Below, one piece after another: positions 23,990-36,330 of a stretch of 64,000 bases of DNA. The stretch's first letter is position 1. Every line of letters starts with the position of its first letter. Source of the DNA: Boletus sp. NGJ (taxonomy: Eukaryota; Basidiomycota; Agaricomycetes; Boletales; Boletaceae). Location of the stretch: NCBI GenBank assembly GCA_019096195.1, contig JAGTXK010000073.1:372001-436000 (forward strand), in the 5' to 3' direction. The translations under genes were made by a program, and so were the position numbers. A model generated the notes under the pieces. That model was given only the letters and a program-made list of their open reading frames with translations, had not been told where the DNA came from and did no database searches.

Positions 23990-26305
23990 AGATATATGTG
24001 CGGTGAATACACTCCGAGCAACTTTGACAGGGAATAGACTCCAAAGGCTTTGTTCGTTCTGAGATAGATGAAGCCGATAAGCTCCAATGATCCTTCGTTC
24101 TAAATCTCAAGTGGAACGCACCGTTCATTGGTCCAGACGTTTGTGTGGTAGGGCCGTCACGTAACGAGTGCGAGATCGGTCCTTGGACAGGAACGGGGAA
24201 GAGCTAAACCAAGGTAGAATGTGTCAACATGATGGCCGCCAATCCACCACTATGCACAAAAGTGATGTCGACAAAGTCCCTGAAACTTCGTACCACCTGT
24301 CAGACCGGCGGGAGAAGAGAGATGTAAACTTGCAGAACCATCTCAAGATCTGACTCAGAGCCTGTCGAAGCCTCGACCAACCATTGCCGCTTTCACCCAC
24401 CGAGTCGTGAGGTTAAATAGCTTCCATAATAATAATCCAGGGGGTAATTGGAGTTCTCTAGAGATATCAAAACAGTTTGATGCGCTGGAGTTACCCTTCA
24501 ACAGGGAGGCCTCTACCCTGCCAGGGTTCGTCAAAATTTTGCATTCTCCCAAGTTGGGGGAGAGCGAGCGGTTATTGAAAGCATACGGAAACTTGTGCGA
24601 GCCACTCGGCCCGTAACCGTGGTCGTGCTAGACGGGCTGAAGCAAGGAGGGCAAGAAGATCCAGAGTTTCTGTTAACGACTCCATCACTGTAACCATCAC
24701 GACAGCAATGCTTCTAAGCATAATAAATCTTACTGATGCAAAAAGTCTGGAGGAAGCTCAGGACAACTTTTGGAAGAGCCTCAGTGCAGGGAGACGTTCG
24801 GAACTTTCCGGCACCTCCTAGTATTGGTGATTGCATCGAGCCGAGGAGTATCTGCACCTCTAATTCCCCTGCCTTCGTTGCAACATCAAAACCTGTCTCA
24901 GTCGCACTGCCAGCAAACAACCGCGTATATTTTGCGGTCGCTAAGAGCGGTATTCTGGCCTACAATTTTGTGGGTTAGGACTCATCTTTAACGGTGTTCT
25001 CGATAGCGCTTTTGATGGTGCCCGTGAGGTGCAATTTGAATCTGTCCATTGCGTGCTGTTTATCTCCAGAACGTATCATGCGAAATGGGCATGTGCATCC
25101 CAGTTAACCCATCGGGATTCCAGTGTGGCCCTGTCAAAAGATGCTGGCGTTCTACGACCAAAAATAGTTCTACAGGGTTGCTTAAATCACAGCTTACCAG
25201 ACTTTGCGTTCGGCCCAGTTTGAACTTGTGGCCCTTTTTCTTAGAAAAAACTCCCGAGATGACCTGTTAGATCTTTGGTAGTAATTTTGACAGCATCCCC
25301 CTGGATGCACAATTTCAGTTGTGATATCGGATGGAAAACTATCTCACAATTGATCCGAAAGGCGAGGTCGAAGACCACGGGGTTGGGCACGAGTACCGAG
25401 TAAGGCTGTGATCTGAATGAACGTCAGCGCTCTTTAACATCTCGGTTACATACACAAGGGAGTCGATACTCACAATGTGTGTTACCAAAATGGTAAAACC
25501 TCCGGTCGCGATCTGTACCCTGTATCTCGTCGAGGTGTCACTGCTCCGGTAGGATATGCATATGGTTTACACGACAAAAGTGGATCGCGACTGCAATGGA
25601 AGAAGAAATGGCATGGCGCAGCACTCCAACCGCGATGTTCCGCCCAATACACTCGACTGGAGGCGCCCTCCGTGAACGTGAAGTGTGCACCCAGATACGG
25701 TTTCGTTCAAAGAGTGCGCCACGAATGCTGCGGAGGAAGGAAGCGATCCCTGACTCGGATCAAAGCCAGAAAACTATGGCGAACGAATCAATGCGCTCTT
25801 GTTGGTGCTGACGATAGGCAGCGGGGAAATGAGGGTGCAACACTCGTATCTGAGACGACAAAACGAGAGGCGACAGACGTAAATTGGATCGTTGGAGGCC
25901 ACGCTACACAGGGGACAAGATCGCAGTGCAGTCCGCAAAAAAATACAGCAGGGTTTGACGAGCCCTGCACCAATATTCATCCATGCGTAACTGGCCCAAG
26001 TGGATAATTGGTTCGGATCCTGTGTAGGATAAAAGGGAAGAAAGTGTTGCGAGATCTGAGGTCGAAGTCGGTGAATCAACGAGTCGTTGCCATCCCTGAA
26101 TCAATTGTTCCTAATTGGATCCTCTTTGGACCTGCGCTGCTAAGACGACATAGTTCCATCAGTGTTCGGCTAGCGCAAAACGACGAGTGGTAAGAAATAA
26201 CCCCGAGCTCTTGACCGTTCGTCGCGCCTGGCGTCTGATAGTGCCTGATAGGGTTGGGTGTTGTTGTTTACTCCGGCGTTCTTTCACTGTGCGTACAACG
26301 TGGAC
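23990..26305. other. 2.3-kb stretch with no supportable gene
   Basis: The longest gene-free stretch in the window. Short open frames occur on both strands, for example 24407-24616, 24736-24978 and a 176-codon plus-strand frame at 25477-26007. None shows conserved motifs, splice-linked neighbours or codon patterns like the flanking genes. A short plus-strand segment near 24716-24830, reading SLEEAQDNFWKSLSAG, looks more protein-like but stops quickly. I see no terminal repeats, transposase or reverse-transcriptase motifs. It may be a decayed element or gene remnant, or regulatory DNA upstream of the RINGv gene. Confidence 0.45.
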
Positions 26306-27311
26306 ATGTCCAACGACCACCAACAAAAATCCCAATCCTCCCCGAGGACTTTTGGTACTGGTCAACAAGAGAAACAGTGTCGAATCTGCTACGATAGCGA
26401 CGAGTCAGACCCGTCCTTGGGAAGGCTGTTCAAACCATGTCTCTGTGCAGGCAGCATCAGCGTAAGCAGGCTCGGTCAAGCTTCCAGGCGGCTGCATTGC
26501 TAATTACGCGCGCGCGCCAGTACGTTCACGTCAAATGTCTGCAGAGATGGAGATTGTCATCTCGTTCCAACAACGCATTTTGGCGCTGTCCTCAATGCCA
26601 TTTTCATTACCGCTTCGCTCGGACCAAGGTGTATGGTTTGGGGACAAATCCAGGCAGGCGCCATGGCTCTAGTCCATCGCTCAACTGCTGGCTCATGTCT
26701 GCCCCCAGTCGTTATCGGCTTCTTGTCGTCTTTTTTGTTTGTCATTTTGGTCATGTTTTCGTCATACATCACAAGTTATTTCCTCGCCTCGATAGAGGAG
26801 CAGTCCATGTTCGGGACGACATACTTTTTTGTCTCCCCAATTGACGTCGCGCAAGATTTGATCCGAGCAGCCATTCGAATTCTCCGTGACCAAGACATTT
26901 TACCCCTAGAGCTCGAGGTTCCCCCCTCGCTCAGGCCACCCATTCCAGCCTGTCTCCCAAACCCTCCTGGTGTACTTGGCCGTTTCATCCGTAGGTTCCT
27001 GTTGGGTCTACCCGTGGTAGGGGTAGGGTCACTCATCCACATGGTCCTGACCCTGCCCTTCATGGGGCCACTGCAGTGGATCGCTCGGTGGAGAGGGAAC
27101 AGGACTAGAAGAGGAAACGACAGAGACCTAGCTGCTGCAGTGATCGTCATCTTCATTGTCATTGGAGCTGCAAGGTCAGCAATGAGGCTGCCTCCTCAGC
27201 GAGATGACTCATGTTACTTTCAGAGCCTTATACAAAGTGTATGGCTATACCCAGAAGTGGGCGGAACGGTTTCTGACGTGGGCCGAAGATTCGATTCTCG
27301 AAGTCAATTGA
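26306..27311 (+). CDS. RINGv (MARCH-type) membrane E3 ubiquitin ligase
   Basis: N-terminal C4HC3 RING-variant domain: CRICYDSDES, then FKPCLCAGSIS joined by a phase-0 intron to YVHVKCLQRWR, then WRCPQCHFHYRF. All eight zinc ligands are visible. The intron ends in a striking CG-alternating run, ACGCGCGCGCGCCAG. The next exon starts VVIGFLSSFLFVILVMF, a membrane span, followed by SYITSYFLAS, a hydrophobic GLPVVGVGSLIHMVL and a third span DLAAAVIVIFIVIGAAR. The last exon, LYKVYGYTQKWAERFL, ends at 27311. It likely ubiquitinates membrane proteins of the ER or endosomal system, from family knowledge. Start chosen at the first ATG before the RING. Convergent with NUP170, 79 bp apart. Confidence 0.86.
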
Positions 27312-27390
27312 AGCACGTTCATATTTCTTGCGCTCCGAAATCAAGTACACGTAGAGAGCCAACGGACAATGTAACTTTAATCATATTCAT

Positions 27391-30300
27391 TCACCAATTT
27401 CGCCGCAACTGGCGTTTGATATCTTCGTATATGACCCTCGTCTCGGTGTTGCTCGAGTCTAGCTCGGCAAGATATTGCCCGACGGCTACGTCTATCCGTC
27501 CAGCAGGTAGCTCCGCGCGTGCAGTTGATGATTGCGGTCGTTTGGCCTCCTCTAGCCAATCACTGAGCAAAATAGCAATGTCTGCGGATATCGCCTGTAC
27601 ACTGGCCTGATGGTTGAAGGGTGGTACCTGACGAACAATCTCAGCAACCTAGCATGCATGAGGGTTGCGAAGATTTACATGTGACTCGTACATATCATGC
27701 AAAACATCCCATATTTCTGCGTATGGCACGCCACATTGAACCAAAACTCGAGGAGCCCAACCTTTTGGAAGTTGTGCCCTGTTCCGCAACGAGAAAGAGA
27801 TAAGCAGCGTCGCGATATACCCTGTAAATTAATTGTCAATCATATTCCTTTGACAAGAAAGAATGTGGACTTACGTAGCGGAAATGCACTTTCGGAGGGG
27901 TAGAAACGCTTTCCTAGCGGGACGACGCTTGCTATGATGTGATCTGCGTGCGTCTGCGCATCGGCGTCCAAAGCTGAACAAGATGTTAGCCATGCAAGTG
28001 CAATGAACGAAGTTTCCCTACCATCTTCGAATATCCGGTCCCAAATGGGTCGAACAATATGCTCATCTCGGTGTTCCGACACGTGAAGAACCAGGAGTTT
28101 CATGACGGGGAGGTCGAAAGGCTCTGCGTAAAATTGGAAAAGCTTAGATGGGCTGTGGTCAGACAGGAGTAAACGGGGGGATTCAGGTGGCAAACCTCGG
28201 ACATGGTGAACAACCTCTTGTTTAATTGTCTGATCCTGTTACCTTCCTCGCTAGGGTTGCTCGCGTGAGGGAGGAGTGCATTATACACCTCGAGCTGCAC
28301 CTGAGCCACATCAAGCTTTTCCTCAAGGTCCGTAAGGAATGCGATGGCAGTCTCATGCCTGCCAATCGCGGTGATCGGATGGGACTTGGCGTTTCCAACG
28401 GCAAGGGTGAAGTACTCGATCCGCGTGCTCAAGTCCAAGTCAATGCTGAGAACAGTCTGCCTCAGTAGGGTTCAGCGAGAATCCTTGTGACGTACTCTGT
28501 CGACTCTGCCAAAATAGCAAGCACTTCGGCGGCACGCAGTGGCTGGCCATCTTTGACATAAAACTGCCACAGCAATTGATACTTTGGGAGTGTTACAGGC
28601 TCTCGCCGAAGGTGAGCCTCAAGGTATTGGGGTCGTAACTCCACAGTTGTCAGCATTCAATGGCTCAAGGATGAGTGAAACGCGCATACAGCCAGTAGCT
28701 CGTCAGCCAGCCCTCTGCTAATCAACCAGTCGTATAGTGTCGAATGAAACATTTCATCATCACTGGAAAATGCGAGCGTATACGCGTGATTTCGGATCGT
28801 ATCAAGGTCCTCGGCGGGTGTCTGGGCACGAGATGCTTTTTCCTCAAACGAGTCGAGAGAACGGAGGACGAGCTGGTAACAGTCGGTACGTTTTTCGAAA
28901 AATTTTGCGCGATCATCGTTAGATGGACACCCCGACACCCAATGCTCGAACCCAACGTTGTCGGGATCGACTGCTTGTGCGCAGCTGAGGGGGAGCTCGA
29001 TGGCGCCTGATGGTGCGTGAGTTGCCGGTGGAGTGAATTGCACATGTGTGTTTACGGACCTTTTGCGTAACTCAACTCTCTATATTCGTCGCACACCTCG
29101 CGGATCTTTTCGAATTCCAATGTCCGTGCCCCTTTCGTGAACAATCTAACAAATCGTCAAATGAGGAAGGGACGAGAGTGTGGGGGAGTGATTACCTCAA
29201 CGACTCTCCTAACCAATTCTGACGTTCGGCGGGATTTCGTGATTCGACTGCCTTGCGGACGTTTTCTCGGGCCTATATTAGTGCTGTCAGTAGGAACGCT
29301 AGCCACGAGGAAATTTACATACTTTGTACAACATAACGTCGTCGGTACTGCAGAAAGAGCCGCATCTTTGCTGCAAAACTTCGCTGATGGTGTCCACCTG
29401 ACCACATCGTCAACGCAGCTCAATGGGCATGGATGACCAAACATACGCTGATCTGCTGACCAATCTGCTGGTCGATCACAATATTAACCAATGCACGCGA
29501 CGCATTCATTCCACTCTGAGTGGTGACCAGTTCCTCGTAGGTCATCGCAATCACCAGTTTCTGAGTCTCGGCGTCACATCTTACACCATGTCAAGCCGGG
29601 TATAAGATAACCAGAAGGGGGTGCTCACTGGGCTATCAGTTCACCTAATCGATAGTCACTCAGTAAGAGCACAAAAGATATAGCTTCGATCGTTCTCGTG
29701 AGAAGAGCTTGAAGTTGCGTCACTGAACTTTGTTCAGCCTGGAAAAAAATTTGGTCAGAATATCACGACTGAAAGCGAAAGATCAGGATGAACCTTCCAT
29801 GCTTCTTGTTCATGGCCCATCGTGTTGCGTGATGCAGCAGGATCACCCGGTGTAGAGTGGAAGAGGTGAGGGTTCTTGTCCAAGAACTCCTTGAGGGCAT
29901 ACAAGTTCTTTTGGACCGTAACAAGCAAGTTATCATCTACGTTCAACTCCTGAAGACCAAAAGCACTGCACAACGAATACGAATAGGTGCGTGATGGAGG
30001 AGAAAGGAATTGAAATACGCACCCGGGCTTAGTTATCTTGTCCTTCCACAGCGGCCGGATGAGGCGGGCAAAGTACATGGCAAACCCTTCTCTGCGACCG
30101 CTGAATATGGCGCTTCCCGAGCTTTCGCCTACAAGTGGGAGCTGGTCAAGCGCCTAGGAGAAAAGCGAGAGAGGAACTTACTCGTGCCGTATGTCACCCT
30201 CTCCGTCCAGATCGGACGCTCGCCAAAGTCATAAAAAGCCTGCTTCGCAATATTTGCGACATCAGGACTCACAGTACACAGTGTGCCAGGCATCGAGTGA

Positions 30301-32343
30301 TCGCCAGTGTCCAAAAACGTGCTTCCACAGGCGAGTCCGAGAAGCATGGCACATGTTTGGTCTCTTCCAAAACTGTAAAGTGGGACATCAGTGTGACCTT
30401 GCCAAGGTAGACGGATGAGCACTTGCCTGTCTCTAAACTCGATGATTGGCTGAACAGCACCTTCAGACTGTGCTTCCTCGATGACGGCTCTTAGATAGTC
30501 CAATGCTCTTCGTTTTACGAGAAACGTGAGCCCAACGTTGGTGAGAATCATGAACTGTCGAGGTGGCTCCGAGAACTGCAACGCCAATTCGTTGATGATG
30601 GCGGGCGATGGTGCAATGGAAGGGGGCAACGATGGTCCTGGCACGCTAGCCATTGCCCAGGTCCGTCCCGGGATTGTCAACAAGGTGGCATACTCTGTGA
30701 GTGGTGGGCGCTGGTTTCCACTCGTTGCATACGCGGAGGCTGCATATGTGGTCGGCTGGGAGTTTGCGACGTACTGCTGAACGGATGTGGACACCTGGCC
30801 AAGGGTGCCTATGCGGGTCAGATCAGGGGACGTACAGAGCAAAAAGTCAGTGCCATCGGCATCGCCTGGCTGGGCTGAAATGGTGAGACCATCCTGATAA
30901 CAAGAGTTTTCCAGCCCGGAAACGATGAACGGACGAGATGGTGGTGGTGGTGGGGCGACACGAGCAGCATTGTAAGACGTAGATGAAGCGCGGTTTGATG
31001 GGCGAGCGAACTCGTCGGGATGGAAGAGATTTGGAGGAGGGAGGCGTACGTGTATGAGTTGGAGAGGGCGTAGGGCTCCAGTCTGAGTTGTAGTTGGGGC
31101 GTACGAAAAGCTGGGTGAGGCTGGGGAGAAATAGAGACGGACACCGTTCACGGTGACGGCCACGAGCTGCACGCCAACACGAGATTCAGCAGGGTCAATC
31201 ACATGCAATGCGATGATGTGGAAGTTGGACGGGTTTATGGCGGGGGAGGCGGGGGCTTTTTCTTGAGCAGACTTGTAGAGGTTGGTGAGGGTCTGTATGA
31301 GTTGAACTGTTTTTTCAGAGGCAAGATGATAGAGAGAAATGACGTTTTTGGCGGAAAGGGTGTACAAGCAATTGCGCTTGCAGTCGGAGACGACGGAGAC
31401 GATGCGGTCTAGAAGGAAGAGGAAGGTGAGAGGAAGACACGACATGAGGGAAGGACGGACCGTCTGGTTTGGGGGAAGAGAAGCGAGGGAAGAGGCTCTG
31501 AACTGCACCGACGGAGTGATTGATGAGGTGAACTCTCTTTCCGAACCAGGACTCTGACTGCTGGTAATGTAGCTCGTAGAGAGAGCCGTCCTGAGAGCCA
31601 GCCATGAAGATGCGACCCTGAGGAGTGCCGATGACGGAGGACATTTCTACGTCTGTAGAGACGGACATGTCTGTGGCATACATCTTGATGTCTTTACGGT
31701 TGCTTTGAGGGAGGGGCGAGGTTGACAGGCCAATGAGGAGGACGGAAACGGGTGTACACAAGACCATGATAGAGGATATTTCGTCGACGAAGACGGAGGG
31801 CTTTGAATGTACGACGGCGACATGGGTGATGACGTCTGGTTGGTCTACGAAGGAGGTGATGTCCTGGCTGTGGGGAGGTGAGGAGGAAGGAGGGGAGGGA
31901 AGGGACGGACGGACCCATGTATGTAGTCCCAGAGAAAGAGCTTGTGGTCGATGGAGATCCATACGCGGCCTATCTCGGGGATGAGACCCATGTGGGAGGT
32001 GACGCTGGTGGCTGATGGAGGGATGAGCGGGGAGGGGAGAGGGAGGGAATGGACACACTGTTGTAGTACTGAAAGAGGGCATCGGGTATGCCGACGAGTC
32101 TGCGCTTCTGAAAGGGGACGCGATAGTCGTCGGGGAAGACGCTGTAGGACGCGGAGGAAGGAGGACCTGTGGCTGGAAGGGGGGTGAGCAAGGGGGCGGA
32201 GGAGGAGGAGGACACGAACGGGGGAGGAGATCAGCGATGTCGGGGATGGACTGGACGTCCTTGAGAAAGAGGTCGTGGAGGACGCGGGCGGCGGTGTGGA
32301 GGGCGGGGAGGTCGACGAGGGGCGGGGGGGTGCGTGTATGCGT
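27391..32343 (-). CDS. NUP170: Nucleoporin Nup155/Nup157/Nup170
   Basis: Inner-ring scaffold nucleoporin of the nuclear pore. The N-terminal beta-propeller region carries LPALHTAARVLHDLFLKDV, DDYRVPFQKRRLVGIPDAL, MGLIPEIGRVWISIDHK, VEMSSVIGTPQGRIFMAG and GSLYELHYQQSESWFGKR. Downstream exons include RPFIVSGLENSCYQDG. The alpha-helical C-terminal half includes RRALDYLRAVIEEAQS, AIELPLSCAQAVDPDNVGFE, LPKYQLLWQFYVKDGQPLRA and DLSTRIEYFTLAVGNAKS, ending at 27391. About ten or more exons and over 1,200 residues. The start is MTHTRTPPP at 32343; an in-frame Met lies at 32367. Near 32220 the frame changes between DIADLL and the following Ser-rich stretch, explained by one missing C in a homopolymer. 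Head to head with NOXA over about 310 bp. Confidence 0.9.
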
Positions 32344-32564
32344 CATCTCGTCGGAGGGCACGTTCAAGAGCGACTCTGTTTTCCAACGACGCGTCCCACG
32401 ACCCGATTAGGCAACAACTTTCTACAACAATATTATGTAATAAATAACCCCGTCAACGAGCGTGGAGGGTGGCTGTGTCAGGCCGCCAGCTGTGGCGACC
32501 AAAAAGGCAAAAGGAAGACCCACGACCCGATTTGGCAAAAGACACAGATGACGCACCGGGGCCA

Positions 32565-32572
32565 TATATAAA
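32565..32572 (+). promoter_or_regulatory. TATA box of NOXA
   Basis: TATATAAA about 80 nt before the NOXA ATG, followed by a C/T-rich leader ending in CAGTTAGTC before ATG. It lies in the NUP170/NOXA divergent promoter and is oriented toward NOXA, which fits a regulated gene next to a housekeeping gene. Confidence 0.55.
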
Positions 32573-32651
32573 GAGCGGGCCCACACGGACACTACCAGCT
32601 CTCTCTTTCCTTCCCTACTCTCATTCTACCGGTGCTGGCACCCAGTTAGTC

Positions 32652-34704
32652 ATGGTTCTCGCCTGGTTCTGCAGGGAATTTCTCGCCCCACGACGTCTCG
32701 TCTTCAATGTCTTGTTCTACGGCGCTCAGTTCGCCTGGTGTGCACTTGGCTGGTATCTTCAGGTCTCTTGTCCCCCCAATCTTTCCTCTCCCACGCTTAC
32801 TCTCCCCTAGCAAACCGACAAGAAGCTATACGCCCTCAATGGTCTCTCGTGGTCCGTCTGGATCTCCAGGGGCGCTGGCCTCACCCTCGCCTTTAATGCC
32901 GGTCTCCTTCTCATCCCCATGTTGCGCAACCTCATCACCCTCCTCCGCCCAAAGTTAGTCCGGCTCTTCCCCGCAGACGAAAATATCTGGTTCCATCGTC
33001 AGGTCGCCTACTCCATGGCATTTTGGTCCGTGGTGCACACAACCGCCCACTATGTCAACTTTTTCAACATCGAACTCACCCGTAAGTTCACCCCACTCCG
33101 CCAATCCCTTCCCCAACTCACCCCCCGGTAGAGGTTCGCACAGAGTCTGCCCTCGACATCCACTACACCCAGGCTGGCGGAATCACTGGCCACTTCATGC
33201 TTCTTATCATGGTCCTCATGTACACAACCGCTCACCACAAAATTCGTAATCAGTGCTTCGAGGCCTTTTGGTACACTCACCACCTCGCCTTCTTCTTCTT
33301 CATCGGTCTCTACACACACGCTACCGGTTGCTTTGTCCGCGATTCCGTCAATCCAGACTACATTTCGTCATTCCCTTTCTACTCCACCGAACATTGTCTC
33401 GGCTACGAGAGCTGGAGGTTCATCATCTGGCCTGGGATCGCTTACTTTGCAGAGCGCATGTACCGCGAATACCGTGCAAGGAGAGAAACCAGGCTTTCAA
33501 AGGTCCTCGTTCACCCGAGTGGCGCCATGGAGCTCCGTATCGTAAAACCAAGCTTCAAGTACACAGCCGGCCAGTGGCTCTTCATCCAAGTCCCTGAAAT
33601 ATCCGGCTTCCAGTGGCACCCCGTACGTACCTTCTTCCTACCTTCCTACCCTTCCACTTGACGCTCCTTTCATCTCCTTCCAGTTCACCATCACGTCCGC
33701 ACCAGAAGACCCCTATGTCTCTGTACACATCCGCCAGGTCGGTGACTGGACGCATGCTCTTGGCGAACGTCTCGGCTGCGGGCCCTCGGTCGTCGCCGCA
33801 ATGACAAAAGCAGCCATGAAGGGTGTTGACAAGGACGAAGCCCAGGACTGCGGAACCCGCGGTGACTTTGTCGAGCTCGAGCCCTCTTCTCTCGCTCGTC
33901 CTCTCCCTCATGTCCGCATCGATGGTCCCTATGGTGCCCCTGCAGAAGACGTCTTTGATAACGAGGTTGCCGTGCTCATCGGTGCCGGCATTGGTAGGTC
34001 CCCATTCACTCCCTCCATCATTCCTTAGCTTACCCAAAGTCCCTCGTAGGTGTAACTCCCTTTGCGTCCATTCTGAAACACATTTGGTACCGTCAAAAGA
34101 AAGGGAACCTCGGCTCTCTCCGTCGCGTCGAGTTCTTTTGGGTTTGTCGTGACGCACCCTCCTTTGGCTGGTTCCAATCCCTTCTCCAAGAGGTTGAAGC
34201 CGCTCAATTCGACCGTGAGTATCGTCACCCAACTCGATATGTTCCTTGTTCATTCCCCCTCCCAGCCAATTTCCTCCGCATCAATATCTACTTGACTCAA
34301 AAGATCGACGAAAACATGCTTTGGAACATTGCAGTCAACGACGCTGGTGCCGAATATGATCCTCTGACACTGCTCCGCACCCGCACCATGTTCGGTCGGC
34401 CAGACTGGAAGAGCATTTACCGTCGGATTCGGGAGGCGATCGAAATTGGTCAGTACCTGCCTGGCAGTACTGGCCAGCTCAAGACCAAAGTTGGCGTGAG
34501 TTCCCGTTTCGCATCTCGTTTGAATAGATTTCTAATACGCCACAGACATACTTCTGCGGGCCCGGCGCGCTGGCCAAGGCCATTAAGGAGGCGACATTGC
34601 AACACACCAGCAACAACGTCGAGTTTACATTCGCAAAGGTTTGACCGTTGTCCGATATTTTCGTCGTTCACTGGTTTGACTGTGCAATCCAGGAACACTT
34701 TTGA
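32652..34704 (+). CDS. noxA: NADPH oxidase catalytic subunit (gp91phox family, NoxA type)
   Basis: Six-span flavocytochrome that passes electrons from NADPH through FAD and two hemes to oxygen, making superoxide; fungal NoxA acts in fruiting and hyphal signalling. Exon 1 gives MVLAWFCREFLAPRRLVFN. The heme-binding His pairs are visible in FHRQVAYSMAFWSVVHTTAH and in HFMLLIMVLMYTTAH with FWYTHHLAF. The FAD site is WHPFTITSAPED, formed by splicing. The NADPH sites are IDGPYGAPAEDVFDNE, LIGAGIGVTPFASILK and YFCGPGALAKAI. The protein ends FTFAKEHF, the C-terminal Phe being typical. About eight exons; the last (34693-34704) codes only for EHF and the stop. There is no EF-hand extension, so it is not the NoxC/Nox5 type. 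Confidence 0.93.
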
Positions 34705-34944
34705 AGCGGCCCGCGGTCGCACAGATACCCATCATTCCCATGGCGGCGACGGATGAAATGATGATCTAGTAACTTTACCTTTTGGCTTGGTACTGTGTTT
34801 CGTTGTCGCCGGTCATTTGTGAATACGATCACATGTTGCCAATGTCTCTGTAACCGTCGTGCGGTCAACGATGTCCGTGTACAGAAACCAAATCTCATCA
34901 AGGATACGGAAGAAAAACAAAAATAGCAAGCTACAACTCAGTAC

Positions 34945-36330
34945 TCAGTCTTCAGTCTCACTGTCCTCGATGACGATCGGGTTCTCATGTGTGCCGGAGA
35001 GTATATTTTCCGATTGTGGGAGTAGCGAAAGACCCGGTTGCCCAAAGAACTCAGAGCTGTCCACGCGGTCAAACGTTGTAGCGACGGGAGACGTGGCAAG
35101 TGATGAAGGCGACTCCGGAGAGGGGTGTGAAAATGCAAGTGGTGCTGTGAAGCCTTGTTGCGGGGGCTGATGAAAAACGGTGTGTTTATAGGAACTTTGA
35201 TTGGATTGAGTGGCGGCATCAGGTTGTGGCTAGAGACAGGTGACGAGCATGTAGTTCAGGGAACACAACGACAGTGATTTACACAGCCGACTCCATAGAA
35301 ATTTACACACCGAAGGGAGCCAGCCCTGAGATAAGGCAAGTCGCTTGAAGCTGGGCTGGAAAGCTTGCGTTGCATTTGATGGTATCGTGTTCTCATCGTC
35401 AGATTCGTTGTCCATGGTAAGATCAATCGCCAGGGACGGTGATTTCTGAGGTTCAGATGAAGGAAGCTCGCAGCTATGAAGGCGCATCCCGAGGGGAAGC
35501 TTCGGTTTTTTGGTCGGCCAGCACAGCTTAACCTTGCCTTTTGATTTCATCCGGTTGATGATACGCTGTGCCACTGACTATCGCGGTCAGAAGAAGCAAA
35601 TTGGCAAAAGTACAGCAATGCATTACTCAGCGTGCTCCGCGGAGAACTACGGCCGCTAGACAGCCTGATTTTCTTAAACAACGGGGTACTCGCGGGGTCA
35701 AGCGGGCCTCTATGCCGCTTGGTCGACAGAAAGATGTTCCGGTCTGAGGTCGCCGTAAGGCTGACCAAGTAGATCAACACGGAGACCTGATCAATATAAC
35801 GAGCACGATTTACCATTTATCGTACGATTCCCGAGCGGCAGCAATCAAAGGCGCGTACTGCTCCTGAACCCATGTGCAAACATCGCCAAAACCACGTTCC
35901 AAGTAGAGTGCTGCAACAATTACTTCGAACGAATCTGCTACGGCTTTCGTACTGTGAGACTGTGATGGGAGCTCGTACGCGCCCGCCTTGACCATGAGGT
36001 GAGTGAATGTTGCGTTGGTATTTACAGCAGAGCGTATATTCTAAGATGTGAATAAAAAATGACTCCAGCTGTGCTGAGACCACAACTCACAGTGTACAAG
36101 CCAGGCGCAGCATCCGGGAAGAGGCGGTAAAGGCATAACGCTACGGAGAGGTGCATGACAGCGTCACCGACGAATTCCAATCGCTGTTTCTCGTCCGCAC
36201 TGGACGATACAATAGATTCCCAATCTGAAAGCTTGGGTAACGAGAATGAATAGTTGGGGTCATTGATGGTTGCAACAATCGCATTCTGAAGAGTACCGTG
36301 GATACTCGGCCCTTTCTTGAGTCTGACCAT
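34945..36330 (-). CDS. Single-domain RNase III protein with disordered SIM-like tail
   Basis: Five exons (36330-36091, 36040-35814, 35760-35627, 35573-35311, 35229-34945) give 382 residues in consistent phase. The N-terminal 150 residues form one RNase III domain. The signature RLEFVGDAVMHLSVA keeps the metal-binding Glu and Asp, and ADSFEVIVAALYLERG keeps the second Asp and Glu, so it should be catalytic. There is no second RNase III domain, helicase, PAZ or recognisable dsRNA-binding domain, so it is not Dicer. The remaining 230 residues are polar and basic, with NLS-like KSKGKVKLCWPTKKPK. Two SUMO-interaction-like motifs are SLAIDLTMDNESDDE (about 247-261) and PIVIEDSETED at the C-terminus. 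Convergent with NOXA; head to head with TAF5 over about 470 bp. Confidence 0.83.

Noticed and set aside
25477-26007. A 176-codon plus-strand open frame
   Set aside because: No motif, membrane segment or splice partner, and codon use looks random. Kept only as part of the gene-free stretch.
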